A DNA stretch of 64,000 nucleotides. It comes from Pedobacter sp. ISL-64. GTDB taxonomy: Bacteria > Bacteroidota > Bacteroidia > Sphingobacteriales > Sphingobacteriaceae. Positions 19,695-27,057 of the stretch are shown one piece after another (position 1 is the stretch's first letter; every line of letters starts with the position of its first letter). The position numbers were made by a program, and so were the translations under genes. The stretch is taken from NCBI RefSeq assembly GCF_018613605.1, contig NZ_JAGGPU010000006.1:726411-790410 (forward strand), given 5' to 3'. Under the pieces are notes generated by a model. The model was not told the DNA's origin. It did no database searches and saw nothing but the letters and a program-made list of their open reading frames with translations.

Positions 19695-20882
19695 ATGAAC
19701 AATAAACTTTTAGCCAAAGCCGTACAAGACTATATCAGCACAAATTTAAATGCAGATGTAAATCAGATTGCTTTAGCAAAAAGTCCGTTCGAGGGTATTA
19801 CTGCAGCCGAACTGGCCACACAAATTACCGCAAAAAAAAAATCAGAAAAAAAATTACCCACCTGGTTTAACACTCAAGGTATTTACTACCCTCCTGTATT
19901 ATCCATCGAACAAACTTCTTCTGAAATTACTGCTAAATACAAATCTAAACTAGCTAAAGGCAATACTTTAATTGATATTACCGGAGGTTTCGGGATAGAC
20001 AGCTATTACTTTTCTAAAAAGGTAAAAGCGGTTACACATTGCGAAATTAACCCTGAACTATCTGCAATAGCTAAACATAATGCGCAGGCTTTACATATAG
20101 CAAATATCGAATTTAAAGCAGAAGACGGAATTGCTTACCTCCAGACTAGTGATGCATCATTTGATACGATTTATGTAGATCCTGCCCGAAGGGCCGAAAA
20201 GGGCAAAGTTTTTATGCTAAAAGACTGTACACCCGACATTGCAAGTAATCTGGATGCCTTATTAGAAAAATCTTCGAGGATAATCGTCAAAACTGCTCCT
20301 TTACTCGATATTTCAGCAGGATTATCAGAATTGAAACAAGTTAGCGAGATTCATATTGTGAGTTTAAAAAATGAGTGCAAAGAACTCTTATGGATTATCG
20401 ATAAAGATTACAATGGTGATACGAAAATTATAGCTGTAACCCTAAATAACGGGATTGAGAAAGATTTTTCCTTTTACAGATCAGCTTCAAATGGTTCAAT
20501 TCAGTTTATTGACGATTTAAACACTGGTGATTACTTGTACGAACCAGATGCTGCTTTACTAAAATCGGGCGCTTTTAATTTAATTGGCACAACTTACAAT
20601 CTTTTAAAACTACATCCTCAAACACAGCTGTTTAGTTCGGCTATTGTAAATGAAGATTTCCCAGGCAGGATATTTAAAATTGAAGTTGTACTTACTACCG
20701 CGGCACTTAAGAAACAAGAAAATTTAAGGGGAAATGTGATTGTACGGAACTATCCGGCAAAGCCTGAAGATTTAGTTAAGAAATATAAAATAAAAGCAGA
20801 TCAAAATCAGTTTTTAATTTTCACCAAGGTGGGCAATGGAGAAAACATCGTTGTTAAAGCATCAATTATACAGTATTATTAG
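19695..20882 (+). CDS. Class I SAM-dependent methyltransferase with THUMP-like C-terminus
   Basis: The 395-residue protein has a Rossmann methyltransferase core. SAM-binding motif I is DITGGFGIDSYYFS near residue 95. The acidic loop THCEINPE follows, and IYVDPARR lies near residue 157. The C-terminal 75 residues (FPGRIFKIE... to the end) match the THUMP-like module common in Bacteroidota methyltransferases of this type. The domain makeup suggests RNA methylation, but the target is unknown. No partner genes flank it. Confidence 0.85.
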   Translation: MNNKLLAKAVQDYISTNLNADVNQIALAKSPFEGITAAELATQITAKKKSEKKLPTWFNTQGIYYPPVLSIEQTSSEITAKYKSKLAKGNTLIDITGGFGIDSYYFSKKVKAVTHCEINPELSAIAKHNAQALHIANIEFKAEDGIAYLQTSDASFDTIYVDPARRAEKGKVFMLKDCTPDIASNLDALLEKSSRIIVKTAPLLDISAGLSELKQVSEIHIVSLKNECKELLWIIDKDYNGDTKIIAVTLNNGIEKDFSFYRSASNGSIQFIDDLNTGDYLYEPDAALLKSGAFNLIGTTYNLLKLHPQTQLFSSAIVNEDFPGRIFKIEVVLTTAALKKQENLRGNVIVRNYPAKPEDLVKKYKIKADQNQFLIFTKVGNGENIVVKASIIQYY

Positions 20883-21074
20883 GTTGTCATTCTGAGCGTA
20901 GCGAAGAATTTGCAACCTATGAATTACTACTTTTACTTACACGATATACTCCTCATCGTGAGATCGTCATTTCGACTGCAGTGTTCTAAAGGAACTCCTT
21001 TGGAGGAGAAATCTATAATAGAGTAACGACTTAATAGATCTCTCCGTTCCGCTATGCTTCAGTCGAGATGACGA
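20883..21074. repeat. Dispersed palindromic repeats (two adjacent elements)
   Basis: A short element GTTGTCATTCTGAGCGTAGC (from 20883) is followed by a full copy at 20961-21074. The full copy runs from GATCGTCATTTCGACTG to CAGTCGAGATGACG and contains the internal hairpin CTCCTTTGGAGGAG. It sits between convergent genes. Confidence 0.82.
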
Positions 21075-21102
21075 TTTCGTTCAAAATGACAAAGCTATAT
21101 AG

Positions 21103-21136
21103 CACAAAAAGCCACTCAATAGAAAGGCTTTTTGTG
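21103..21136 (-). terminator. Terminator hairpin after the cold-shock gene
   Basis: Perfect arms CACAAAAAGCC (21103-21113) and GGCTTTTTGTG (21126-21136) enclose a 12-nt loop, 31 nt past the stop of the cold-shock gene. Confidence 0.65.
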
Positions 21137-21166
21137 GTGATGAAGAAGTAATCTTTATATTATTGC

Positions 21167-21364
21167 TTAAACTTTCTTAACATTTACTGCCTGTAAACCT
21201 TTTCTGCCTTCAGCTACTTCAAATTCTACTGTATCGTTTTCTTTCAAGCTTTCGATTCCACCTAAAACATCTTTAAAATGTACAAATAAGTCCTTATTGT
21301 CTTCTTGTACAATAAATCCAAAGCCTTTTTGAGTGTTAAACCATTTAACTTTTCCGGTTGCCAT
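21167..21364 (-). CDS. Cold-shock domain protein
   Basis: The 65-residue protein is a single cold-shock domain (OB fold) that binds single-stranded RNA or DNA and melts RNA structure. RNP1 is seen as KGFGFI (about residues 13-18) and RNP2 as LFVHF (about 26-30). It is full length for the CspA family. It stands alone, with a long AT-rich upstream gap of about 200 nt in which no specific element was recognised. Confidence 0.95.
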   Translation of the reverse strand: MATGKVKWFNTQKGFGFIVQEDNKDLFVHFKDVLGGIESLKENDTVEFEVAEGRKGLQAVNVKKV

Positions 21365-21572
21365 AAAAAAATAAAAAATTGTATAAAATAATTAAACCTT
21401 TTACGCCTTGATCAGCATTTCATTTAACCAATTGAGTATTAATACGAATAAAACAACCAGCTTAAGCGTTAATATTGAAACAAAACTACCAAATATAATA
21501 AATTATGAATGTAATGCAAGCCATTTCTGACCATTCAACAAGAATGTTGCGTTATTAAATAAAATTTTTGGA

Positions 21573-22208
21573 TTATTTATTTGGTTGAGGTGTAGTACGT
21601 AAATATGGTTTAATTACTTGGTGTCCTTTAGGAAATTTAGCTGGAATATCTTCCGTTTTAATGCTGTTTACCACAATTACATCTTCTCCATCTTTCCAAT
21701 CGGCAGGCGTAGCCACACTATAATTGGCCGTAAGCTGTAAAGAATCAATCACACGTAACACTTCATTAAAATTTCTTCCTGTTGATGCTGGATAAGTAAT
21801 GATTAATTTCACCTTTTTATCAGGACTGATTACGAACAACGAGCGAACCGTTAAAGTTTCTGAAGCATTCGGGTGGATCATATCATAGAGATTTGCCACT
21901 GTTTTGTCCGGATCTGCAATAATCGGAAATTCGACAGAAGTATTTTGAGTTTCGTTAATATCATTAATCCATCCTTTATGCGACTCGGCAGAATCAACGC
22001 TTAAGGCCAAAACCTTAACGTTTCTTTTTTCAAATTCACCTTTTAAAGCTGCAGTTCTACCCAGTTCTGTGGTACAAACAGGGGTATAATCGGCAGGGTG
22101 AGAAAACAATACTCCCCAGCTGTCGCCTAAATAATCGTAAAAATCTATTTCGCCAATGGATGTGTTGGCTTTGAAATTCGGTGCGGTATCGCCTAATCTT
22201 ATACTCAT
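21573..22208 (-). CDS. 1-Cys peroxiredoxin (Prx6 type)
   Basis: The 211-residue protein reduces hydrogen peroxide and organic peroxides. The peroxidatic cysteine is Cys45 in the motif HPADYTPVCTTELG. The C-terminal extension and the lack of a clear resolving cysteine place it in the Prx6 subfamily. Its reductant is not evident from neighbours. It is monocistronic, and a possible TAGATTTG -7 element lies about 50 nt upstream. Confidence 0.92.
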   Translation of the reverse strand: MSIRLGDTAPNFKANTSIGEIDFYDYLGDSWGVLFSHPADYTPVCTTELGRTAALKGEFEKRNVKVLALSVDSAESHKGWINDINETQNTSVEFPIIADPDKTVANLYDMIHPNASETLTVRSLFVISPDKKVKLIITYPASTGRNFNEVLRVIDSLQLTANYSVATPADWKDGEDVIVVNSIKTEDIPAKFPKGHQVIKPYLRTTPQPNK

Positions 22209-22311
22209 GATATTATTAATTTAATTTTGACTAAAACAAATCTAAACAATACTATACTAAATACATAGATTTAATATTATTTTAAGACCTCCAAATTACA
22301 ATTCCAATAAA

Positions 22312-22340
22312 AAACCCTGAAGAATCAATCTTCAGGGTTT
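22312..22340 (-). terminator. Terminator of the sigma factor-protease operon
   Basis: Perfect 12-bp arms AAACCCTGAAGA (22312-22323) and TCTTCAGGGTTT (22329-22340) enclose a 5-nt loop. On the minus strand they are followed by a T-run, 30 nt after the protease stop. Confidence 0.85.
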
Positions 22341-22369
22341 AAGAATATTAATTTGTTTGGGGTATTGCG

Positions 22370-23464
22370 TTAGTATGCTTTTATCATAAATACATAATCC
22401 TGTATTTTTTCGATTTGTTTGGTGCGTTTTAAACCAGACAGCAAGCTCTTCTTGTTGGCAGAAAGTTTATTTACACCTAGTGAATCCTGAGGAATGGCCC
22501 TCATTGCCTCTAAAATATATTTTGATTTAATGGCAAAAGCTGCACCTTCAGTCTGATCAGGCTTACCACTAATAATACCTACCAAATTTCCGTTATTATC
22601 TAGAACAGGACCACCGCTATTACCCGGATTAACTGAAATGGCCACCTGATACTGAGTGGTATCACCAATAAAACCATTTTTAGAACTCACGTAACCTTCT
22701 CCAAGCACAGCATCATCTTTTGGATAACCTAAGGTATATACAATTTCACCAATGTTGCTTGTATTCCTTTTAATGGTGTATGGAATAGATGACAAGTTAC
22801 TGAAGTGTTTATCGTTTATTTTAAGAATTGCAATATCGTTTTGAGGATCTGTGTAAACTGACTTTACCTTGAACGATTCTCCTCTACTGTTTTGCACATA
22901 TAAAGAATCAGCGCCATTAATAATATGCAGGTTGGTTAAAATGTAACCATTTGTAGAAATGGCAAAACCAGTACCACCAAAACTATTCTGAGCATTTGGC
23001 TTACCAGAAGTTGTATTATTATGCTTAATATTTCTGATTAAGCTATTTTGTGTTTTAATAGCATTATTTACCTGGTTGCTTAACTGCCTGTAACGTTCTG
23101 CCTGTTGAGTATTATGCTGAATAGAGTAAATAGAAACCAGAGAGAGTACAACGAAAGATGCTGCAACTGCAATTGCAGATTTATGTTTGCGCCACAATTG
23201 AACCACACGTGACGGATGAGGCCTAAGTGTAGAAGCCAAACCCTCCACATCAATTTCTGAATGAATATGATTTAACTGTTCTTTTAAGCGCAACTGCTCA
23301 GCAAATGTTCCCATAGATTCTAAAAAGAACTTATGCGAAACTACTTTATGGTCTACTGTGGCATCATTACGACGTAACTGTTCAAAAGCTTCAGTTTCCT
23401 GTGCATTAAGTTTACCTAAAAGGTAATCTTCAATAATTGCATCTAACTCCAAATCGTTTCTCAT
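22370..23464 (-). CDS. Membrane-anchored trypsin-like protease with anti-sigma-like N-terminus
   Basis: The 364-residue protein has three parts. Residues 1-90 are cytosolic and begin with ELDAIIEDYLLGKLNAQE, the pattern seen at the start of Bacteroidota anti-sigma factors. One membrane helix follows at about 95-115. A periplasmic trypsin/HtrA-like domain (about 160-325) has catalytic His180 (TNLHII), Asp210 (NDIAIL) and Ser283 (GNSGGP). There is no PDZ domain. It starts 6 nt after the ECF sigma factor gene, so it is very likely the sigma factor's membrane regulator and envelope sensor. Combining protease and anti-sigma in one chain is inferred from sequence pattern. Confidence 0.85.
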   Translation of the reverse strand: MRNDLELDAIIEDYLLGKLNAQETEAFEQLRRNDATVDHKVVSHKFFLESMGTFAEQLRLKEQLNHIHSEIDVEGLASTLRPHPSRVVQLWRKHKSAIAVAASFVVLSLVSIYSIQHNTQQAERYRQLSNQVNNAIKTQNSLIRNIKHNNTTSGKPNAQNSFGGTGFAISTNGYILTNLHIINGADSLYVQNSRGESFKVKSVYTDPQNDIAILKINDKHFSNLSSIPYTIKRNTSNIGEIVYTLGYPKDDAVLGEGYVSSKNGFIGDTTQYQVAISVNPGNSGGPVLDNNGNLVGIISGKPDQTEGAAFAIKSKYILEAMRAIPQDSLGVNKLSANKKSLLSGLKRTKQIEKIQDYVFMIKAY

Positions 23465-23470
23465 TTCAAA

Positions 23471-24037
23471 TTATGGTTGAAAAAATATTTTCTTTAACCT
23501 TTGCAGGCATTTATATTTCTGCGTTTTTGCATTATCGGTATTGGTATAACCAAACTTTTCGCAGATATCCTGCATGGATAAATTGTGGATATAAAAATCC
23601 TGAATAATGGTTTTACAAGGTTCGCCCAGATGATCGAGCGCCGATTGCATTTTTACAAAAGCAGCATCCTTTTCTTCATGATGCTCTACATCTTCCTCAA
23701 CAGCAAATACATCTTCATAATCAGTAATATTACCGGCTTTTTTACTGTTTAGGCTAAGTTTTTTTAGCCAAATACGCCGACATACCGAATAAATGTAGGT
23801 TTTGAGTTTGCTGCTCAGCTCAAAATTGCCTTCCTTAATTTTGTTATATAAAATTATTATACCTTCCTGATAAACATCTTTTGCATCATCTTCATCACCG
23901 TTATTATTCAGGATAAATTGCAAAACCATTGCATAATAAGCCTTGTATAACTTGTTAAGTGTATCTTCTGAGTTATTTAGAATACCTAAAATAACCTCTC
24001 TATCTGTTGGAACTGAACTCTTTAAACTGTTATTCAC
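23471..24037 (-). CDS. ECF RNA polymerase sigma factor
   Basis: The 188-residue protein has sigma region 2 (about 20-90, with DDAKDVYQEGIIILYNKI and KTYIYSVCRRIWLK) and region 4 (about 130-188, with a helix-turn-helix LSMQDICEKFGYTN). Together they make an extracytoplasmic-function sigma factor. The only good upstream start is a GTG at 24035-24037. It is followed 6 nt later by the anti-sigma/protease gene. Two copies of a GGGTTAC-N14/15-TGTATTAA site lie upstream, and the same site precedes the divergent lipoprotein genes, pointing to autoregulation. Confidence 0.9.
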   Translation of the reverse strand: MNNSLKSSVPTDREVILGILNNSEDTLNKLYKAYYAMVLQFILNNNGDEDDAKDVYQEGIIILYNKIKEGNFELSSKLKTYIYSVCRRIWLKKLSLNSKKAGNITDYEDVFAVEEDVEHHEEKDAAFVKMQSALDHLGEPCKTIIQDFYIHNLSMQDICEKFGYTNTDNAKTQKYKCLQRLKKIFFQP

Positions 24038-24039
24038 TA

Positions 24040-24069
24040 GTTAATACATTTTTCTATAAATAGTAACCC
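24040..24069 (-). promoter_or_regulatory. ECF-type promoter motif, sigma gene site P2
   Basis: On the minus strand GGGTTAC (24069-24063), a 14-nt spacer and TGTATTAAC (24048-24040) match the sites in front of the lipoprotein genes. Its -10-like half ends only 2 nt before the GTG start, so a transcript from here would be leaderless or would start within the gene. Confidence 0.6.
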
Positions 24070-24107
24070 AATATTAGACAAAAAAATATTTATAGCTACT
24101 ATAATTG

Positions 24108-24138
24108 CTTAATACAAACTTAAAGCAAACGGTAACCC
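24108..24138 (-). promoter_or_regulatory. ECF-type promoter motif, sigma gene site P1
   Basis: On the minus strand GGGTTAC (24138-24132), a 15-nt spacer and TGTATTAAG (24116-24108) form the same bipartite motif. It leaves a leader of roughly 60 nt before the sigma gene, so it is the better candidate for the operon's own promoter. Confidence 0.65.
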
Positions 24139-24179
24139 AAACCTCAAAAAAAAATATTTTAACTTTTTTGTAAATTATC

Positions 24180-24209
24180 GGGTTACCTTTTTACCTTTGC
24201 GGCATTAAT
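24180..24209 (+). promoter_or_regulatory. ECF-type promoter motif of lipoprotein gene 1
   Basis: GGGTTAC (24180-24186), 14 nt, GGCATTAAT (24201-24209), ending 30 nt before the ATG. Within the spacer, TACCTTTG (24192-24199), with a TTG 21 nt upstream, also fits the housekeeping TAnnTTTG promoter, so this gene may have overlapping promoters. Confidence 0.7.
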
Positions 24210-24239
24210 AAGAAATTAATTACTTAAAAAAATTCAAAA

Positions 24240-24458
24240 ATGAAAAATGCATTCAAATTAGGCTTTTTAGCTTTAGCTTTATCTTTATCAGTTGTTGCTT
24301 GTAACTCAGAAAAAAAAGCTGAAGGTACTGATACTACTTTAACTGATTCTTCTACTATCGTTACTGATACTACTGCAAAAGATACTACAGTTAAAGATTC
24401 TACAGTAAAAGATACAACTGTAAAAACTACTACAACTACAGAAGAAGTTAAACACTAG
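24240..24458 (+). CDS. Small Thr/Lys/Asp-repeat lipoprotein, paralogue 1
   Basis: The 72-residue lipoprotein has a signal peptide and lipobox SVVAC (lipidated Cys21). The rest is a low-complexity, highly charged tail built from KDTTV/KDSTV units ending in EEVKH. There is no folded domain that I can recognise. It is the first of four tandem paralogues, each with its own upstream region and terminator. It faces the ECF sigma factor operon and shares that operon's promoter motif, so it is likely an envelope-stress output. The function is unknown; a spacer, adhesion or membrane-surface buffering role would be speculation. Confidence 0.85.
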   Translation: MKNAFKLGFLALALSLSVVACNSEKKAEGTDTTLTDSSTIVTDTTAKDTTVKDSTVKDTTVKTTTTTEEVKH

Positions 24459-24474
24459 TCTAACTTTACTCATA

Positions 24475-24512
24475 AAAAAGGCTCCTGATGTAAAATCGGG
24501 AGCCTTTTTATT
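24475..24512 (+). terminator. Terminator of lipoprotein gene 1
   Basis: A hairpin built on GGCTCC and GGAGCC with flanking A and T runs lies 20 nt after the stop codon. Confidence 0.85.
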
Positions 24513-24537
24513 TTTTTTACTTTTTTTTTATTTTTTT

Positions 24538-24567
24538 GGGTTACCTTTTTAAATAAGTGGTATTAAC
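24538..24567 (+). promoter_or_regulatory. ECF-type promoter motif of lipoprotein gene 2
   Basis: GGGTTAC (24538-24544), 14 nt, GGTATTAAC (24559-24567), ending 35 nt before the ATG at 24603. There is no TAnnTTTG element here, so the ECF-like motif is the only promoter candidate. Confidence 0.7.
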
Positions 24568-24602
24568 AGGTAAATTAATTAATTACTTAAAAATACTCAA
24601 AA

Positions 24603-24821
24603 ATGAAAAATGCATTCAAATTAGGCTTTTTAGCTTTAGCTTTATCTTTATCAGTTGTTGCTTGTAACTCAGAAAAAAAAGCAGAAGGTACTGATACAAC
24701 AGCTACAGATTCTTCAACTATCGTTACTGATACTACTGCAAAAGATACTACAGTTAAAGATTCTACAGTAAAAGATACTACTGTAAAAACTACTACAGAA
24801 AAAACTGAAGTTAAACACTAG
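24603..24821 (+). CDS. Small Thr/Lys/Asp-repeat lipoprotein, paralogue 2
   Basis: This 72-residue lipoprotein is almost identical to paralogue 1: the signal peptide and lipobox (Cys21) match residue for residue. Differences are confined to one residue near position 34 and to the tail (TEKTEVKH ending). The DNA is also nearly identical through the first 70 codons, suggesting recent duplication or gene conversion. It has its own ECF-type promoter motif and terminator, so it is probably a separate transcript. Confidence 0.85.
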   Translation: MKNAFKLGFLALALSLSVVACNSEKKAEGTDTTATDSSTIVTDTTAKDTTVKDSTVKDTTVKTTTEKTEVKH

Positions 24822-24837
24822 TCTAACTTACTTATAA

Positions 24838-24877
24838 GAAAAGCCTTTGGAAATTCATTTTCTAAAGGCTTTTTTAT
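24838..24877 (+). terminator. Terminator of lipoprotein gene 2
   Basis: Arms AAAAGCCTTT and AAAGGCTTTT form a stem followed by a T-run, about 17 nt after the stop codon. Confidence 0.85.
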
Positions 24878-24891
24878 TTTATCAGAAAAAC

Positions 24892-24921
24892 GGGTTACCT
24901 TTTATCATTTTAGGCATTAAC
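24892..24921 (+). promoter_or_regulatory. ECF-type promoter motif of lipoprotein gene 3
   Basis: GGGTTAC (24892-24898), 14 nt, GGCATTAAC (24913-24921), ending 31 nt before the ATG. An inverted GTAACCC at 24930-24936 lies just downstream without a matching -10 half. Confidence 0.7.
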
Positions 24922-24952
24922 AGTATATAGTAACCCTAAAACAGATATCAAA

Positions 24953-25174
24953 ATGAAAAATGCATTCAAATTAGGCTTTTTAGCCCTAGCTCTATCTTTA
25001 ACAGTTGCTGCTTGCGGCGAATCAGGTAAAAAAGCTGATGGTGCTGACACAACAGTTACAGATTCATCAACTATTATTACTGATACTACTGCTATTGATA
25101 CTACAGTTAAAGATTCTACTGTAAAAGACACTACAGTTAAAGCTACTACTACAAAAGAAGAAGTAAAACACTAA
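24953..25174 (+). CDS. Small Thr/Lys/Asp-repeat lipoprotein, paralogue 3
   Basis: The 73-residue lipoprotein has the same signal peptide, with lipobox TVAAC (Cys21) followed by GESGKKADGADTT. The tail again has KDSTVKDTTVK units and ends EEVKH. It is more diverged than paralogues 1 and 2 but keeps the overall plan. It has its own promoter motif upstream and terminator downstream. Confidence 0.85.
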   Translation: MKNAFKLGFLALALSLTVAACGESGKKADGADTTVTDSSTIITDTTAIDTTVKDSTVKDTTVKATTTKEEVKH

Positions 25175-25194
25175 TTATTTTTACTAAATAACAT

Positions 25195-25233
25195 AAAAAA
25201 GGTCGCGTTTTCATATCGCGACCTTTTTTATTT
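25195..25233 (+). terminator. Terminator of lipoprotein gene 3
   Basis: Arms AAAAAAGGTCGCG and CGCGACCTTTTTT form a strong stem with a T-run. Confidence 0.88.
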
Positions 25234-25242
25234 AAGAAAACA

Positions 25243-25270
25243 GGATTAATTCTTGTCTTTTTTGTATAAA
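25243..25270 (+). promoter_or_regulatory. Degraded ECF-type motif before lipoprotein gene 4
   Basis: GGATTAA (25243-25249), 13 nt and TGTATAAA (25263-25270) resemble the motif before the other paralogues at a similar distance from the ATG. Two bases of the first half and the spacing differ, so activity is doubtful. Confidence 0.35.
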
Positions 25271-25313
25271 TTAGTAATTAATTAATTTTCAAAACCAAAC
25301 AAATTAAAAAAAA

Positions 25314-25496
25314 ATGAAAAATGCATTCAAAATGGGCTTCTTAGCTCTAGCTTTATCCCTATCCGTTGTTGCTTGTAAATCAGAAAAAAAAGATGGCGCA
25401 ACTAATTCATCTAAAGTTGATTCTACAGTTGTAGATACTACTGTAAAAGATACAACCGTTAAAGACACTACAGTAAAAGACACAACTAAAAAATAG
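25314..25496 (+). CDS. Small Thr/Lys/Asp-repeat lipoprotein, paralogue 4 (shorter)
   Basis: The 60-residue lipoprotein has the same signal peptide and lipobox SVVAC (Cys21) but a shorter tail. The tail consists of KDTTV repeats ending KDTTKK and lacks the EVKH end of the others. Its upstream region has diverged, with only a weak version of the shared promoter motif. It may be regulated differently or be decaying. It is the last of the tandem array before purB. Confidence 0.82.
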   Translation: MKNAFKMGFLALALSLSVVACKSEKKDGATNSSKVDSTVVDTTVKDTTVKDTTVKDTTKK

Positions 25497-25511
25497 TTTT
25501 AGCTATTACTC

Positions 25512-25545
25512 CAAAAAGCCTTGGAAATTCTAAGGCCTTTTTTAT
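25512..25545 (+). terminator. Terminator of lipoprotein gene 4
   Basis: Arms AAAAGCCTT and AAGGCCTTTT form a stem followed by T-runs, 16 nt after the stop codon. Confidence 0.8.
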
Positions 25546-25623
25546 TTTATATTAATTTCTAGGAATCAAGACCTTAAAATCCATCAATTGTAGTAAATTT
25601 GCGGCAAAAATATAATCCGCATA

Positions 25624-26970
25624 ATGAATTTAACATCACTACAAGCTATTTCACCAGTTGATGGCCGTTACAGAAAAACAACCGAAAGTTTAGCTGCTTA
25701 CTTTTCTGAAGAAGCCTTAATCAAATACCGTGTTTTTGTAGAAATCGAATATTTTATCGCACTTTGCGAAATCAACCTGCCTGGCTTAGAAAATTTTGAT
25801 AAAAATCTTTATGCCCAATTGCGCAAAATCCACGAAAACTTCTCAGAAGTTGATGCCTTAGAAATTAAGGAAACTGAAAAAGTAACCAACCACGATGTTA
25901 AAGCTGTCGAATATTTTATCAAAAGTAAATTCGATGCGCTATCACTTCAGCACTATAAAGAGTTTATCCACTTCGGGTTAACCTCTCAGGACATTAATAA
26001 TACTGCCATTCCTTATTCTATTAAATTAGCATTGAATGAAAGTTATTATCCGGCAATTAATACACTGATCGAAAAGATAAATGCCTTGGCTACAGAGTGG
26101 AAAGATATTCCGATGTTGGCACATACACATGGCCAGCCGGCCTCTCCTACCAAATTAGGCAAAGAGTTTTTGGTTTTTGCCGAACGCTTGGCTATTCAGG
26201 TAGAAAGTTTAAAAAACATCCCTAATAGTGCAAAATTTGGTGGCGCTACTGGAAACTTCAACGCACATCATATTGCTTACCCTACAGTAAACTGGGTTAA
26301 TTTCTCTAACCAGTTTGTTAACGAGACTTTGGGCTTAACACGTGCACAGCACACTACACAAATTGAACATTACGATCAATTTGCAGCTCAATGTGATGCT
26401 TTAAAACGTATAAATAACATTATTATAGATTTGGACAGAGATATCTGGACATATATTTCTAAAAACTATTTCAAACAGAGAATCAAAGCAGGAGAGATTG
26501 GTTCATCGGCTATGCCACATAAGGTTAATCCGATCGATTTCGAAAATGCTGAAGGAAATGCAGGAATTGCCAATGCTTTGTTCGAGTTTTTCGCTGCTAA
26601 ATTGCCAATCTCACGCTTACAGAGAGACTTAACCGACTCTACTGTTTTAAGAAACGTAGGCGTTCCTTTTGGACATACCTTAATTGCTATTAATTCTACG
26701 CTACGCGGATTAAACAAGATTTTATTAAATGAAGCTGCTTTACATGCCGATTTGGACGAAAACTGGGCAGTTGTTGCCGAGGCTATTCAAACGGTTTTAA
26801 GAAGAGAGAACTACCCTAACCCTTACGAAGCCCTAAAAGAATTAACCAGAACAAATTCAAAAATCAATGCAGCAAGCATTGCTGAGTTTATTGAAGGTTT
26901 AGCAGTTTCTGAAGCTGTTAAGGTGCAATTGAGAACGATTACACCTTTTAATTATACTGGCGTTTTCTAG
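25624..26970 (+). CDS. purB: Adenylosuccinate lyase
   Basis: The 448-residue enzyme cleaves adenylosuccinate to AMP and SAICAR to AICAR in purine synthesis. The fumarase/aspartase superfamily signature GSSAMPHKVNP (near residue 295) is clear. The THGQPASPTKLG segment near residue 165 carries the catalytic histidine. Length is normal. A TAAATTTG element (25594-25601) about 23 nt upstream is a likely -7 promoter box. Confidence 0.95.
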   Translation: MNLTSLQAISPVDGRYRKTTESLAAYFSEEALIKYRVFVEIEYFIALCEINLPGLENFDKNLYAQLRKIHENFSEVDALEIKETEKVTNHDVKAVEYFIKSKFDALSLQHYKEFIHFGLTSQDINNTAIPYSIKLALNESYYPAINTLIEKINALATEWKDIPMLAHTHGQPASPTKLGKEFLVFAERLAIQVESLKNIPNSAKFGGATGNFNAHHIAYPTVNWVNFSNQFVNETLGLTRAQHTTQIEHYDQFAAQCDALKRINNIIIDLDRDIWTYISKNYFKQRIKAGEIGSSAMPHKVNPIDFENAEGNAGIANALFEFFAAKLPISRLQRDLTDSTVLRNVGVPFGHTLIAINSTLRGLNKILLNEAALHADLDENWAVVAEAIQTVLRRENYPNPYEALKELTRTNSKINAASIAEFIEGLAVSEAVKVQLRTITPFNYTGVF

Positions 26971-27057
26971 TCAAATTAAATTGACGTTAAGCAGACAGCT
27001 TACAAAGGTTTTATTAGTGAGTAATTGTTAATTTTGTTTATTCAAATTGATTAAGAC

